Assembly (NCBI GenBank): GCA_030424595.1
Contig: JAUHWG010000029.1
Location: forward strand, 62,001 to 126,000
Direction: 5' to 3'
DNA from: Polyangia bacterium
GTDB taxonomy: Bacteria > Myxococcota_A > Polyangia > Nannocystales > Nannocystaceae
Length of the DNA: 64,000 nt
Shown here one piece after another: positions 54,317-63,234 of the stretch. The translations under genes were made by a program, and so were the position numbers. Position 1 is the first letter of the stretch. Each line of letters opens with the position of its first letter. The notes under the pieces were generated by a model. It did not search any database. It saw only the letters and a list, made by a program, of their open reading frames with translations, and was not told the origin of the DNA.

Positions 54317-57300
54317 ATGTCCTCTGGGCGGCGTTGCGCGGCTCCGCGAGGCGCCGCGCGGTTGTGCGAGTTGACTGAAAATGGCCCCCGGTGCGAGTGT
54401 GCGAGCGCGGTCAGTCGAGTGCCAGAGAGCCGGGAAGAGGGGGGCGGGGCAACGCAGGGCGGTCTCTCAGAGGCCAGCGCCAGCGAGGTCACCGTGATCG
54501 ACTCGCCGTACCTCGGACCCTCGCCGACCGAGGGACCTCGCCGTGCGCAGTCCGAGGAGACGCTGACTCAGGTCGGCCGCTACGTGATCCTGCGAAAGCT
54601 CGGCGAAGGGGCGATGGGCGAGGTCTACGTCGCCTACGACGAGAACCTCGACCGCCGGATCGCGATCAAGCTGGTGCGGGCGATGGGCCAGCGCGCCGAC
54701 GATGTCTACAGCCGGATGCTCCGCGAGGCGCAGGGCCTAGCCCGCCTCTCGCACCCCAACGTCGTCCAGGTCTACGAGGCCGGGGTGTTCAAGGGCCGGG
54801 TCTACCTGGCGATGGAGTACATCGAGGGGGAGTCGCTGCGGGAGTGGTCGGAGCGAGCCTATCGGGGCTGGCGGGAGGTGCTCGCCTGCTGCGTCGAGGC
54901 CGGCCGCGGGCTGGCGGCGGCGCACCGCGTGGGCCTCGTCCACCGCGACTTCAAGCCCGACAACGTGATCGTCGGCGTCGACGGTCGGGTCCGGGTGCTC
55001 GACTTCGGCCTGGTCCGGGCGGAGAGCGAGGGGGATGAGGTCGACGTGATGCTGAGCGCGTCAGAGGCGAGGCACCCGTCGATGATCTCCGGCGCGTCGT
55101 CGCTGCGCTCCAACCTCACCCAGGCCCATTCGCTGATCGGCACGCCGGCGTACATGTCTCCGGAGCAGCACCTGCGCGAGACGGCGGACGCTCGCTCGGA
55201 CGTCTTCGCCTTCTCGATCGTCCTCTACGAGCTCCTCTACGGGGTCCGACCCTTCGCCGGCGAGGATCAGTCGAAGATCATGAGCGCGGTGCTCAAGCAG
55301 CGCTTTAGCGATCCCGCGGAGGGGCGCAAGGCGCCGGCCTGGCTGCGGCGGGCGCTCCTGCGGGGGCTGGCGGTCGATCCTCGGGCTCGCTTCCCGACGA
55401 TGGACGAGTACCTCGCCGCCCTCGAGAACGATCCGGCGAAGCGTCGTCGTCGCCTGTGGATCGCCGGCGGGGTGGTCGCGGCCTTGGGGGCCGCAGGAGC
55501 GCTAGTCTTCACGGGGATCCAGGCGGACGCCGCGGCCTGCTCCGGCGGGGCGGAGGCGATGCAGGGGATCTGGGACGGTGCTCGGCAAGAGGCGGTCGCG
55601 ACCGCCTTCGCGGCGACCGGCGTCGCCTACTCCGGCGAGGTCACGGCGCGCATCACCCAGCGGCTCGACGATCACCGCAGCGCCTGGATCTACAGCCATC
55701 GCGAGGCGTGCCTCGCCCATCGCCGGGGCGAGCGCTCGCTCGAGCGGCTCGACCTGCAGATGGCCTGCCTCCGCGCCCACCGGCGGGAGATCGACGCGGC
55801 GGTCCGGACCTTCATCGACGCTGACGCGGCGGTGGTGGAGAGCGCTCTGTCGACGGTGTCCGAGCTGACGGACCTCGGCAAGCTGAGCGCCTGTGACGAC
55901 ATCGAGCAGCTCGAGCGCGGGATCCTGCGGAGGGTCGACCCGGCGGAGGCCGCCCGTTTGGAGGGGACGCGGGGGGCGATCGCCGACGCCGCGGCGCTCG
56001 GCCGGGCCGGCAAGCACGCCGCGGGGCTGAAGGCGTTGGCGTCGCTGAGCTCGACCGTCGAGGCGCTCGACGACCCGGCCCTCTATGTCGAGGTCGACCT
56101 CGCCCGGGGCCGCCTGCTCCTCCAGGACGGCGCCTACGAGGCGGCCTACAAGGCGCTGATGCGGAGCTACTACGAGGCGCGGGCGATCGGCCACGATGAG
56201 GTGGCCGCCGGGGCGACGGTCGAGCTCGTCCGGATCATGACCGTGATGCAGGCGCCGGCGGACGAGGCCGACGTCTGGAGCCGGCAGGCGGACGCGGAGG
56301 TGCGGCTTTTGGGCAATGAGCTCGTGCTGGCCGACTTCCACTCGGCGCGGGCGAGCCTCTACCTCGCCCAAGGGTCCTATGACGCGGCGCTCGCCGACGT
56401 CGAGCAGGCGCTGGTCATCCTCAAGCGTGAGCTCGACCCAAACCACATCAAGGTCATCGAAGCGCTGCGGGCGAAGGGGGCGTCGCTCTTCAAGCTCGGC
56501 CGCAACGGTGAGGCGCGGACGACCCTCGAGAGCGCGCTGCGATCGGCGCGGGTCGGCCTCGGCGCGCAACACCCCCAGATCGCGGGGATCCTGACCAACC
56601 TCGCGCTGGTCGCAGCCAGGGACGGGCGCTACGAGGACGGGATCCGGGCCGCGACCGAGGCGTTGACCATCGCCGAGGGCGCTCGCGGCCGGGAGCACCC
56701 GGAGAACGCCAACATCCTCTCCAACCTCGGCGAGCTCGAGCTCCAGCTCGGCGACTACCGGGCGGCGGTCAACTACCTCGAGCGGGCGGTCGCCCTCGGC
56801 GAGGCGGCCTACGGCGACGACAGCCCCAAGACGATGCTCTACATCGCCAGCCTCGCGGTGGCGCGCTACAAGCTCGGCGATGTCGACGAGGCCCAGGTGC
56901 TGATGGAGCGGGCCTACCTTATCAGCGCGGAGAACCTCGGCCCGGAGCACCCGACCACCGGCGCGCTGCGGGGGAACCTCGGCGAGGTGCTCAACGATCG
57001 CGGCCGCTTTGCGGAGGCCAAGAGCCACATCGAGCCGGCCCTCGTGGCGATGCGCAAGGCCTACGGCGCAGAGCGGCCCGAGCTCGGCTCGGTCCAGCGG
57101 GAGCTCGCGCGGTCGCTCCTCGGGATGGGCGAGGTCGAGGCGGCGGAGGTCGAGGCCCGCGGTGCGCTCTCGCTCTCCCTCAAGGGCAAGAACATCCCCG
57201 GCGATGAGCTCGCGAAGACCCGCTGTCAGCTCGCCCGGAGCCTTGTCGCAGACGACGACGCCGACGAGGAGGTCCTGACCCAGGCGGCGCTCCTCGTCGA

Positions 57301-57421
57301 GGCCGCGCGCCACGACGCGGCCGCCTACAAGGAGACCAACGCCGGCGTGGTCGAGGAGATCGACGCGCTCGACAGGCTCATCGGCGAGCGCCGCGCTCAG
57401 CGGGCGCGGCCGAGGAGGTAG
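54317..57421 (+). CDS. Membrane-anchored Ser/Thr protein kinase with TPR-type C-terminal domain
   Basis: The ATG at 54317 gives 1034 residues; a GTG at 54419 would remove the Cys-containing leader. The kinase domain (88-370) is complete: glycine loop LGEGAMGEVY (95-104), Lys118, HRDFKPDN (209-216), DFG (229-231) and GTPAYMSPEQ (275-284). One TM helix follows (379-400). The rest (about 410-1030) is helical, with TPR-like repeats (LANLALVAARDGRYEDGIRAATEAL type; FAEAKSHIEPALVAMRKAYG). It is the myxobacterial Pkn-TPR architecture. The gene diverges from the eCIS operon, so it may control it; this is inference from position. Its 3' end overlaps the convergent transporter gene by 25 bp. Confidence 0.94.
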   Translation: MSSGRRCAAPRGAARLCELTENGPRCECASAVSRVPESREEGGGATQGGLSEASASEVTVIDSPYLGPSPTEGPRRAQSEETLTQVGRYVILRKLGEGAMGEVYVAYDENLDRRIAIKLVRAMGQRADDVYSRMLREAQGLARLSHPNVVQVYEAGVFKGRVYLAMEYIEGESLREWSERAYRGWREVLACCVEAGRGLAAAHRVGLVHRDFKPDNVIVGVDGRVRVLDFGLVRAESEGDEVDVMLSASEARHPSMISGASSLRSNLTQAHSLIGTPAYMSPEQHLRETADARSDVFAFSIVLYELLYGVRPFAGEDQSKIMSAVLKQRFSDPAEGRKAPAWLRRALLRGLAVDPRARFPTMDEYLAALENDPAKRRRRLWIAGGVVAALGAAGALVFTGIQADAAACSGGAEAMQGIWDGARQEAVATAFAATGVAYSGEVTARITQRLDDHRSAWIYSHREACLAHRRGERSLERLDLQMACLRAHRREIDAAVRTFIDADAAVVESALSTVSELTDLGKLSACDDIEQLERGILRRVDPAEAARLEGTRGAIADAAALGRAGKHAAGLKALASLSSTVEALDDPALYVEVDLARGRLLLQDGAYEAAYKALMRSYYEARAIGHDEVAAGATVELVRIMTVMQAPADEADVWSRQADAEVRLLGNELVLADFHSARASLYLAQGSYDAALADVEQALVILKRELDPNHIKVIEALRAKGASLFKLGRNGEARTTLESALRSARVGLGAQHPQIAGILTNLALVAARDGRYEDGIRAATEALTIAEGARGREHPENANILSNLGELELQLGDYRAAVNYLERAVALGEAAYGDDSPKTMLYIASLAVARYKLGDVDEAQVLMERAYLISAENLGPEHPTTGALRGNLGEVLNDRGRFAEAKSHIEPALVAMRKAYGAERPELGSVQRELARSLLGMGEVEAAEVEARGALSLSLKGKNIPGDELAKTRCQLARSLVADDDADEEVLTQAALLVEAARHDAAAYKETNAGVVEEIDALDRLIGERRAQRARPRR

Positions 57422-60156
57422 AGGAGCGCTGGGAGGACGACGATGCTCGCGGCCAGGCAGGTGCCGATGCCGATGACCATCGTCAGGCCGAGGCTGAGCA
57501 TCGCCCCGTGCTGCCCGAGCATCAGCGCGCCGAAGCCGACCATCGTCGTCAGGGCGGAGATGATCACGGCGCTGCCGGTGCCGCGGAGGAGCTCGTCGAG
57601 GGAGGCGACGCCCCCGTTTTGCCGGGCGCTCTCCTCGCTCCGATGCATCAGGTGGACGCCGAAGGCCGTGCCGACGCCGATCACGAGGGGCAGGCAGATC
57701 ACGTTGACGACGTTGAAGGTGAGGCCGCAGCCGGCCATCACCGCGAGCATCCAGAGCCAGCCGAGGATCGTCGGCACCAGGGCGAGGAGCGCGTTGCGGA
57801 TCCCGCGGAAGTCGATCATCAGGAGGATGAGGATCAGCGCCGCGGCGATCCCGGCGGCGCGGCGGAAGCCGTCGATGATCATCACCTCGTGGAGGTGGGT
57901 GTTGATCGCGAGGCCGGAGGCCTGGGGATCGATCGCCTCGACGTCGGCGGTGAAGCGCTCCGCGACCTCGCCGCTCCAAAAGTCGCCGGAGGGCACGGCG
58001 TAGAGGGCGAGCGTCTCGCCGTCCTTGCTGACGAAGCGCTTGCGGAGGAGCTCGGGGAGGTCGCTCGGCAGGTAGTGGCCGCGCTTGGCGACCGCTTGGG
58101 CGGTGCCGACAGCACGGCCGAGGAGCGCGGCGACCTCGCCCTCGAGGGCGCCGAGGCGCGCGGCGGAGGCCTCGTCGAGGTCGCCGAGGCGGGCCTTGAG
58201 GGACTTGAAGGCGGCGATCGCCCGGTCGACGCTGGCGGTGGGCTGACCGCCCTGCTCGACCGCGAAGCGGACCTCCTCGAGGACGTCGATGACCTCGCCG
58301 ACCGCGGGGAGGAGCTCGGCGGCGGTGGTCTTGCGGGCCTGCAGGCGCTCGAAGTCGATCGGCCGATCGCCGAGGAGCCCGAGGCCGCGCCGGAGCGCCG
58401 CGAGGCGGGTCTCATCGAGCTCGGGGAGGAGGTCCGAGGCGGTCTGCACCCCGGCGACCGAGTCGAGCGCCCGCAGCTTGGTCGCCATCTCCCGCGCCGA
58501 CTCGATGCTGTCGGCGCTGAGGTTGGCGTACATCGGGCTCATCGTCGGGTCATGCTCGAGGAGGCCGAGGGCGGCGACGCTCTCGGTGTCGGTCGGCATG
58601 AAGTCGAAGGTGCGCGAGGCGAAGCCGATCTGCGGCAGGGCGAAGCCGCCTGCGATCGCGACGGCGACACCGCCGACGATGAGGGGGAGGCGGGCCTTGC
58701 GGACGAAGCCGGGGATGATCCGGACGCCGGGGGCCTCGGGGCTGATGGTCGCCGCAGCCTTGGTGGTCTGGCTGAGGAGCGCGGGGAAGGAGGTGAGGGT
58801 GGCGACGACGATCACCGCGAGGCCGATCGCCGTGATCACCCCGAGCTCGCTGTAGGCGGTGAAGTCGGTGGTCGTCGTGGTCAGGAAGGCGACCGCGGTG
58901 ATCACCGCGGCGCTCAGGATCCCGGGGCCGGTCTGGATCACCGACTTGCGGATCGCCTCGCCGACGCCGAGCCCCGCTCGCCGCTCCTCGTTGATCCGGG
59001 TCAGGACGTGGACTGAGAGGTCGATCCCGAGGCCCAAGAGGACGGAGATGAAAGAGGCCGTGATCAGGTTGAGGCCGCCGTAGAGGAGCTTGACGATGCC
59101 CAGGGAGATGATCGTCCCGCCGAGGAGGGGCGTCAGCGCGAGGATCGTCTGGCGCAGCGAGCGGAAGAGGAGGAGGCAGAGGAGGAGGATCCCGAGGCCC
59201 GAGGCGCCGCTGGTGACGAGGAGGCTGTAGCCGAGGAGATCGTCCTCGTCGACGTTCAGCGCCGGCAGCCCGGTGAGCTTGGCCTCGACGCCCTCGGGGG
59301 CGTCGGCGAGGGCCTCGTCGCGACGGGCGCGGATCCCCTCGATCAGCGGCCTCAGCTCCGCCGTGTCCGTGCTCGGCAGCTCCGGGAACATCGAGATCAC
59401 GTGGTTTTGGCCGTCGGCCGTGATCAGGTAGCCCTTGCTGTCGAGGTCGGCGCGGCCGACTTGGTCGCCGTACTCGATGTCCGCGAGCGGATCGCCGCCG
59501 TCGATCACGGTCTCGAAGGTCGCGGCGATCCCGGCCATGCCCTCGAAGGCCTGGGCCATCTGCTCCGGGGTCGCGGTCGCCTCGCCGTCGAGGCCGGCGC
59601 TGAGCTGGCCGGCGAGGGCGCCGAACCACGCGGGCAGTCCCCCCTCGACGGTCGCGGCGAGGTCGATCCCCGGCGGGAGCTGGGCGCCGACCTCGGCCAG
59701 CACCTCGGGGGAGTGGAGGAGGAGGACCTCCGCGGCGTCCGCCGGCCCGGTCCGGGCGAGGATCCGCCCCGACAGCTCCGGGATCGTCTCGAGCTCGGCG
59801 CTGAGCCTGCGGACGACCTCTTGGCGCTGCTCGGGGGTCCCGCCGCTGACCACCATCGCCGGCGAGTCGGGGCTGCCGAAGCGCTCAAAGAAGGCGAACA
59901 TCCGCGCTTGGTGGGGCTCGTCGTCGGCGACGAGGGCGTAGCGCGAGGTGCTGACCGTCATCGACGGGATCAGCGCGGCGGCGGCGACGATCACCACCCC
60001 GGTCAGCGCCAGGAGCTTCTTCGGGTGGCGGAGGGAGAGCGAGGCGAGGGCCCCAAAGACGCGCTCATGGATCGTGCTGGCCATCGCTTCGGAGACGCCG
60101 CGCGGCGCCTCGGCGAGGGTAGGCGGAGCCGCTCCTAGGGGCAATCTCTTGGCCAA
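57397..60156 (-). CDS. MMPL/RND-family transporter
   Basis: The 919 residues have the RND layout: one TM near 45-65, a soluble loop (about 70-295), five TM segments (about 300-490, with FISVLLGLGIDLSVHVLTRINEE), a second soluble loop, and five TM segments at the end (VNVICLPLVIGVGTAFGVHLMHR near 840). The acidic motif GLGIDLSVH and the mirrored GVGTAFGVH are typical of MMPL proteins such as the hopanoid-linked HpnN. Substrate is probably a lipid. The TTG at 60156 has a good gggagg 7 bases upstream; an ATG at 60084 is the alternative. The gene overlaps the kinase gene tail to tail. Confidence 0.9.
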   Translation of the reverse strand: MAKRLPLGAAPPTLAEAPRGVSEAMASTIHERVFGALASLSLRHPKKLLALTGVVIVAAAALIPSMTVSTSRYALVADDEPHQARMFAFFERFGSPDSPAMVVSGGTPEQRQEVVRRLSAELETIPELSGRILARTGPADAAEVLLLHSPEVLAEVGAQLPPGIDLAATVEGGLPAWFGALAGQLSAGLDGEATATPEQMAQAFEGMAGIAATFETVIDGGDPLADIEYGDQVGRADLDSKGYLITADGQNHVISMFPELPSTDTAELRPLIEGIRARRDEALADAPEGVEAKLTGLPALNVDEDDLLGYSLLVTSGASGLGILLLCLLLFRSLRQTILALTPLLGGTIISLGIVKLLYGGLNLITASFISVLLGLGIDLSVHVLTRINEERRAGLGVGEAIRKSVIQTGPGILSAAVITAVAFLTTTTTDFTAYSELGVITAIGLAVIVVATLTSFPALLSQTTKAAATISPEAPGVRIIPGFVRKARLPLIVGGVAVAIAGGFALPQIGFASRTFDFMPTDTESVAALGLLEHDPTMSPMYANLSADSIESAREMATKLRALDSVAGVQTASDLLPELDETRLAALRRGLGLLGDRPIDFERLQARKTTAAELLPAVGEVIDVLEEVRFAVEQGGQPTASVDRAIAAFKSLKARLGDLDEASAARLGALEGEVAALLGRAVGTAQAVAKRGHYLPSDLPELLRKRFVSKDGETLALYAVPSGDFWSGEVAERFTADVEAIDPQASGLAINTHLHEVMIIDGFRRAAGIAAALILILLMIDFRGIRNALLALVPTILGWLWMLAVMAGCGLTFNVVNVICLPLVIGVGTAFGVHLMHRSEESARQNGGVASLDELLRGTGSAVIISALTTMVGFGALMLGQHGAMLSLGLTMVIGIGTCLAASIVVLPALLYLLGRAR

Positions 60157-60273
60157 GCGGGCCCTCCCAGGCCCGCCCTAGGCCCGTCGAGATGTGCTCA
60201 GGATCACAGGCAGAGGGCCGACCCTACGGCCGCGGGGGCGCGCAGCTCGTCGCGTTCGCGTGCCTGGCAGGGG

Positions 60274-60332
60274 GCCAGGAGGGCCCCAGGCCAGGAGGGC
60301 CAGGCCAGGAGGGCCAGGGGCCAGGAGGGGCC
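60274..60332. repeat. Intergenic repeat of gccaggagggcc
   Basis: Four copies (60274, 60290, 60304, 60320; the last one base longer) are spaced 14-16 bp apart between the transporter and the Cys-rich lipoprotein. Each unit is nearly self-complementary in its outer bases (ggcc ends), so hairpins could form. The function is unknown. Confidence 0.8.
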
Positions 60333-60415
60333 AAGGCGAGCTCCGCGGCGAAGCGCCGCCGCGCCTCGGACAGGCCAAGAGCTGCGTGAGAGTGTCCTCG
60401 CGGGCGGCCGCTCGC

Positions 60416-61312
60416 TCAGCAGTTCGGGCACTCGCAGCCGAGGCTCTCGCCCAGGTCCTGGCAGATGATGTGCGGCGGTGAGGCTTCGCAGATCTCATCG
60501 GCGCAGGCGCAGGTCGCCGGACCGTCGCCGCAGGCCGGCGGCAGGGGCTCGCAGAGCGTGAAGGCGCCCTTTTGCAGCTTGGTGACGCAGGTCATGCCGG
60601 CGCCGCAGTAGTCGCAGCTCGGGACCCAGTCGCAGGCCTCCGGGAGGACGCAGGAGCCGGTCCAGCAGTCGCCGTCGACGCTCGGGACCTGGAAGTCCGG
60701 GCACTCCGGGGGGAGGGCCTTGCAGGTGACCTGGAGCGGGTTGCAGGTCACCTTCTCGAAGGTGCAGCGGCCGAAGCGACAGACGGCCTTGGCCTTGGCG
60801 AGGCCGACCGAGTCGCAGGTCGGCTGGAGACACTGGATGTCGCACTCCGGCACCTGCTCGTCGACGTGCACCGGGTCGCAGGCGCAGCAGTCGTTGACGA
60901 GGGCGCAGTCCTTGTCGTCGTCGCAGATGAAGGGGTCATCGCCGCCAGTCCCGTCGGTGGTCCCGTCGGTGGTGCCGTCGGTGGTGCCGTCGGTGGTCCC
61001 GGCGGTGGTGTCAGCGGTGGTGCCCGCGGTGGTGCCAGCGGTCGTGCTCTCGGTCGTACCGTCCGTGACCGCGGTCGTCGAGGTCCTGGGGTCTGTGGTG
61101 GTCGGGCTCGAGGTCGGCGCGGTCGAGCTCGCGGTCCCAGTCGCCGCGGTGGTCGAGCTCGACTCGCCCGAGCTGGCGGTGGCGGTGGTCGAGGTCGTGG
61201 CGGTGGTCGAGGCCGACGCGGAGCTCGTCGCCGCGGTCCCGACCGCGTCGTCGCCACAGGCGAGGGGTAGCGCGCAGGCGAGGACGAGGAGCGGGCTGAG
61301 TAGGAGTCGCAC
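60416..61312 (-). CDS. Cys-rich surface lipoprotein (paralogue of the 22439-23209 gene)
   Basis: The GTG at 61312 gives 298 residues. Signal peptide with lipobox LPLAC, then about 100 residues of Thr/Ser/Ala linker ending in TTDGT units (12-bp repeats near 60955-61010). The Cys-rich domain follows the pattern of the 22439 gene: CALVNDCCACDP, ECDIQCLQPTC, VCRFGRCTF, ALPPECPDFQVPS, DCWTGSCV, and CGDGPATCACADEIC near the end. About 26 Cys. The pair indicates a family of stalked, disulfide-rich, probably surface-exposed lipoproteins. Confidence 0.85.
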   Translation of the reverse strand: MRLLLSPLLVLACALPLACGDDAVGTAATSSASASTTATTSTTATASSGESSSTTAATGTASSTAPTSSPTTTDPRTSTTAVTDGTTESTTAGTTAGTTADTTAGTTDGTTDGTTDGTTDGTGGDDPFICDDDKDCALVNDCCACDPVHVDEQVPECDIQCLQPTCDSVGLAKAKAVCRFGRCTFEKVTCNPLQVTCKALPPECPDFQVPSVDGDCWTGSCVLPEACDWVPSCDYCGAGMTCVTKLQKGAFTLCEPLPPACGDGPATCACADEICEASPPHIICQDLGESLGCECPNC

Positions 61313-61417
61313 GACGCTGACGATAGCGCACTCCGGCTCCCCATGAGGGAATCGGCCGGCGCAGGCGGGAGCAGCTCGGCCGGGCTCGGACCGGCGGACC
61401 TGCTAGAGAAGGGGGCG

Positions 61418-62347
61418 ATGAAGAAGAAGATGGTGATCGCCGGCGGCTCGGGCTTTTTGGGGACGAACCTCGCGAGGGCCGCGGCGGCGGACTACGACGT
61501 CGTGATCCTCTCGCGGAGCGCTCCGGGGCAGGAGGGTCCCGGGTCGCATGTCCCCTGGGACGCGGCGACGACGGCGGGGTCCTGGCCGCAGGCGCTGGAG
61601 GGGGCGGACGTGCTCGTCAACCTCGCCGGCCGCACGGTCGACTGCGTCAAGACCGAGAAGAACAAGCGAGAGATCATGGACTCCCGCGTCGACACGACGC
61701 GGGTCCTGGGTGAGGCGCTGCGGATGATCGAGCGTCCGCCTCCGGTCTGGGTGCAGATGTCGACCGCCCACATCTACGGCGATCCGACCGGCAGCATCCG
61801 CTGCGACGAGGACTCGGAGCTCGGAGAAGGGCTGGCGCCGGACGTCGGCCGGGCCTGGGAGGCCGCCTACCGAGCGGCCGTGCTGCCGTCGATGCGCCAG
61901 GTCATCCTCCGTACGAGCTTTGTCATGGGCAAGGACGGCGGCGCCCTGGAGCGCCTGGCCTTCCTCGCGAGGATCGGCCTCGGCGGCGCCGCGGGGTCGG
62001 GGGAGCAGGGCATCTCGTGGATCCACGTCGGCGACATGAACCGGCTCTTCTTGGCCGCTGCGGAGGATCCTCGCCTTCAGGGCGTCTACATCGCGACCGC
62101 CCCCAACCCCGTCTCCAACCGAGAGTTCATGGCGGCCCTGCGCGGCGCCCTCGGGGTGCGGATCGGGCTGCCCGCGTTCGCGTGGATGATCAGGCTGGGG
62201 GCGCCGCTGGTGATGCGGACCGATCCAGAGCTCGCGCTCCTCGGCCGCTACTGCGTCTCCAAGCGGCTGCGGGAGGAGGGCTTTCGCTTCGACTTCCCCG
62301 AGCTGCCTGGTGCCCTGGCCGACATCTATCGCAGCTCGCCGAGCTGA
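61418..62347 (+). CDS. TIGR01777-type epimerase (SDR, YfcH-like)
   Basis: The ATG at 61418 follows gaagggggc and gives 309 residues. The Rossmann motif VIAGGSGFLGTNLAR lies at 5-19. ADVLVNLAGRTVDC with KREIMDSRVDTTRVLGEAL is the family-specific block. A C-terminal DUF1731-like segment is present (YIATAPNPVSNREFMAALRGALG). Members bind NAD(P)H; the natural substrate is unknown. The overall length is normal. The gene stands alone, divergent from the Cys-rich lipoprotein. Confidence 0.9.
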   Translation: MKKKMVIAGGSGFLGTNLARAAAADYDVVILSRSAPGQEGPGSHVPWDAATTAGSWPQALEGADVLVNLAGRTVDCVKTEKNKREIMDSRVDTTRVLGEALRMIERPPPVWVQMSTAHIYGDPTGSIRCDEDSELGEGLAPDVGRAWEAAYRAAVLPSMRQVILRTSFVMGKDGGALERLAFLARIGLGGAAGSGEQGISWIHVGDMNRLFLAAAEDPRLQGVYIATAPNPVSNREFMAALRGALGVRIGLPAFAWMIRLGAPLVMRTDPELALLGRYCVSKRLREEGFRFDFPELPGALADIYRSSPS

Positions 62348-62630
62348 CGATGTTGGGATCGGACGGGCCTCGCCGGCGCCCGCGTCGCGATCGGCCCCGC
62401 AGCGGCTCCGCGGTCCCGCAGCCCCGTGCGAGGTCCAAGCTGGAAGACGCGCGCGCGCCTGACATCCCCGCCGATACCTGAGGTGGGCGCCGAGCCCCGT
62501 CGTGGATGAAGAGGGAGGAGGTCGCGACCGCCAGCCCACGGGGCAGGCCGCCCTGAGCGCGGGGGGGCCGTCGTCTGCCGGCCCTCAAGCGCGCGTCACT
62601 CCGCGGTCGTTGCCGTACTCTGCGGCTCTC

Positions 62631-63053
62631 ATGAGCGCTGTCGCACACCCTGACGCTATGGACGACCGGTCCTTCCTCGCCGCGTTCGCGGCCTCCTCGG
62701 TCGAGCCCTTCGGCCATCGCCAGCACCTCCGGGTGATCTGGTTGCTGCTCGGGGAGCATCCCCTTGCCCTCGCGATCGATCGCTGCTGCGCCGGGTTGCG
62801 GGCCTTCGTCGCCCACCTCGGCGTACCCGAGCGCTACCACGAGACGCTGACCTGGACCTACGCGCTGCTCGTCCATGAGCGACGGGCGGCGCTCCCCGAG
62901 GGCCATCGATTCGCCGACTTCGAGGCCGCGTACCCGGAGCTCTTCGCCGACGGTCTTCGCGAGGTCCGCCGCTACTACTCGCAGGCGCGGCTCGACTCGG
63001 CCGAGGCGCGGGCTCGGTTCGTCCTCCCGGATCGTCTCCAGCGCGACGCTTGA
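62631..63053 (+). CDS. Conserved hypothetical protein with H-x-x-H and YHETLT motifs
   Basis: The ATG at 62631 gives 140 residues; a second ATG at 62658 is possible. The block EPFGHRQHLRVIWLLLGEH (24-42) and YHETLTWTYALLVHER (74-89) recur in small bacterial proteins of unknown function. The three His (two in FGHRQH, one in YHETLT) could be metal ligands. No signal peptide or TM segment. It lies 283 bp after the epimerase gene and may be on its own transcript. Confidence 0.7.
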   Translation: MSAVAHPDAMDDRSFLAAFAASSVEPFGHRQHLRVIWLLLGEHPLALAIDRCCAGLRAFVAHLGVPERYHETLTWTYALLVHERRAALPEGHRFADFEAAYPELFADGLREVRRYYSQARLDSAEARARFVLPDRLQRDA

Positions 63054-63234
63054 CGATCGACCCGGCGATGCTGGGACGTCCGCTGGGCGCGCGAGCGCAG
63101 CCTCCGGCCGCTCCTCGCAGGGGCGCAGCGGCTGCGGCCGGGCCGAGGAAGCGCAGGCGAGGGACCGCAGCCGAGGAGCCGCAGCAGAGCCGACGGGCCG
63201 CGGGAGCCTCGGCGCCGAAGTCCGCTCGGAGAGC

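Noticed and set aside
55502..57979. 825-codon minus-strand open frame over the kinase and transporter
   Set aside because: It overlaps two genes with catalytic or TM signatures and has no domain of its own.
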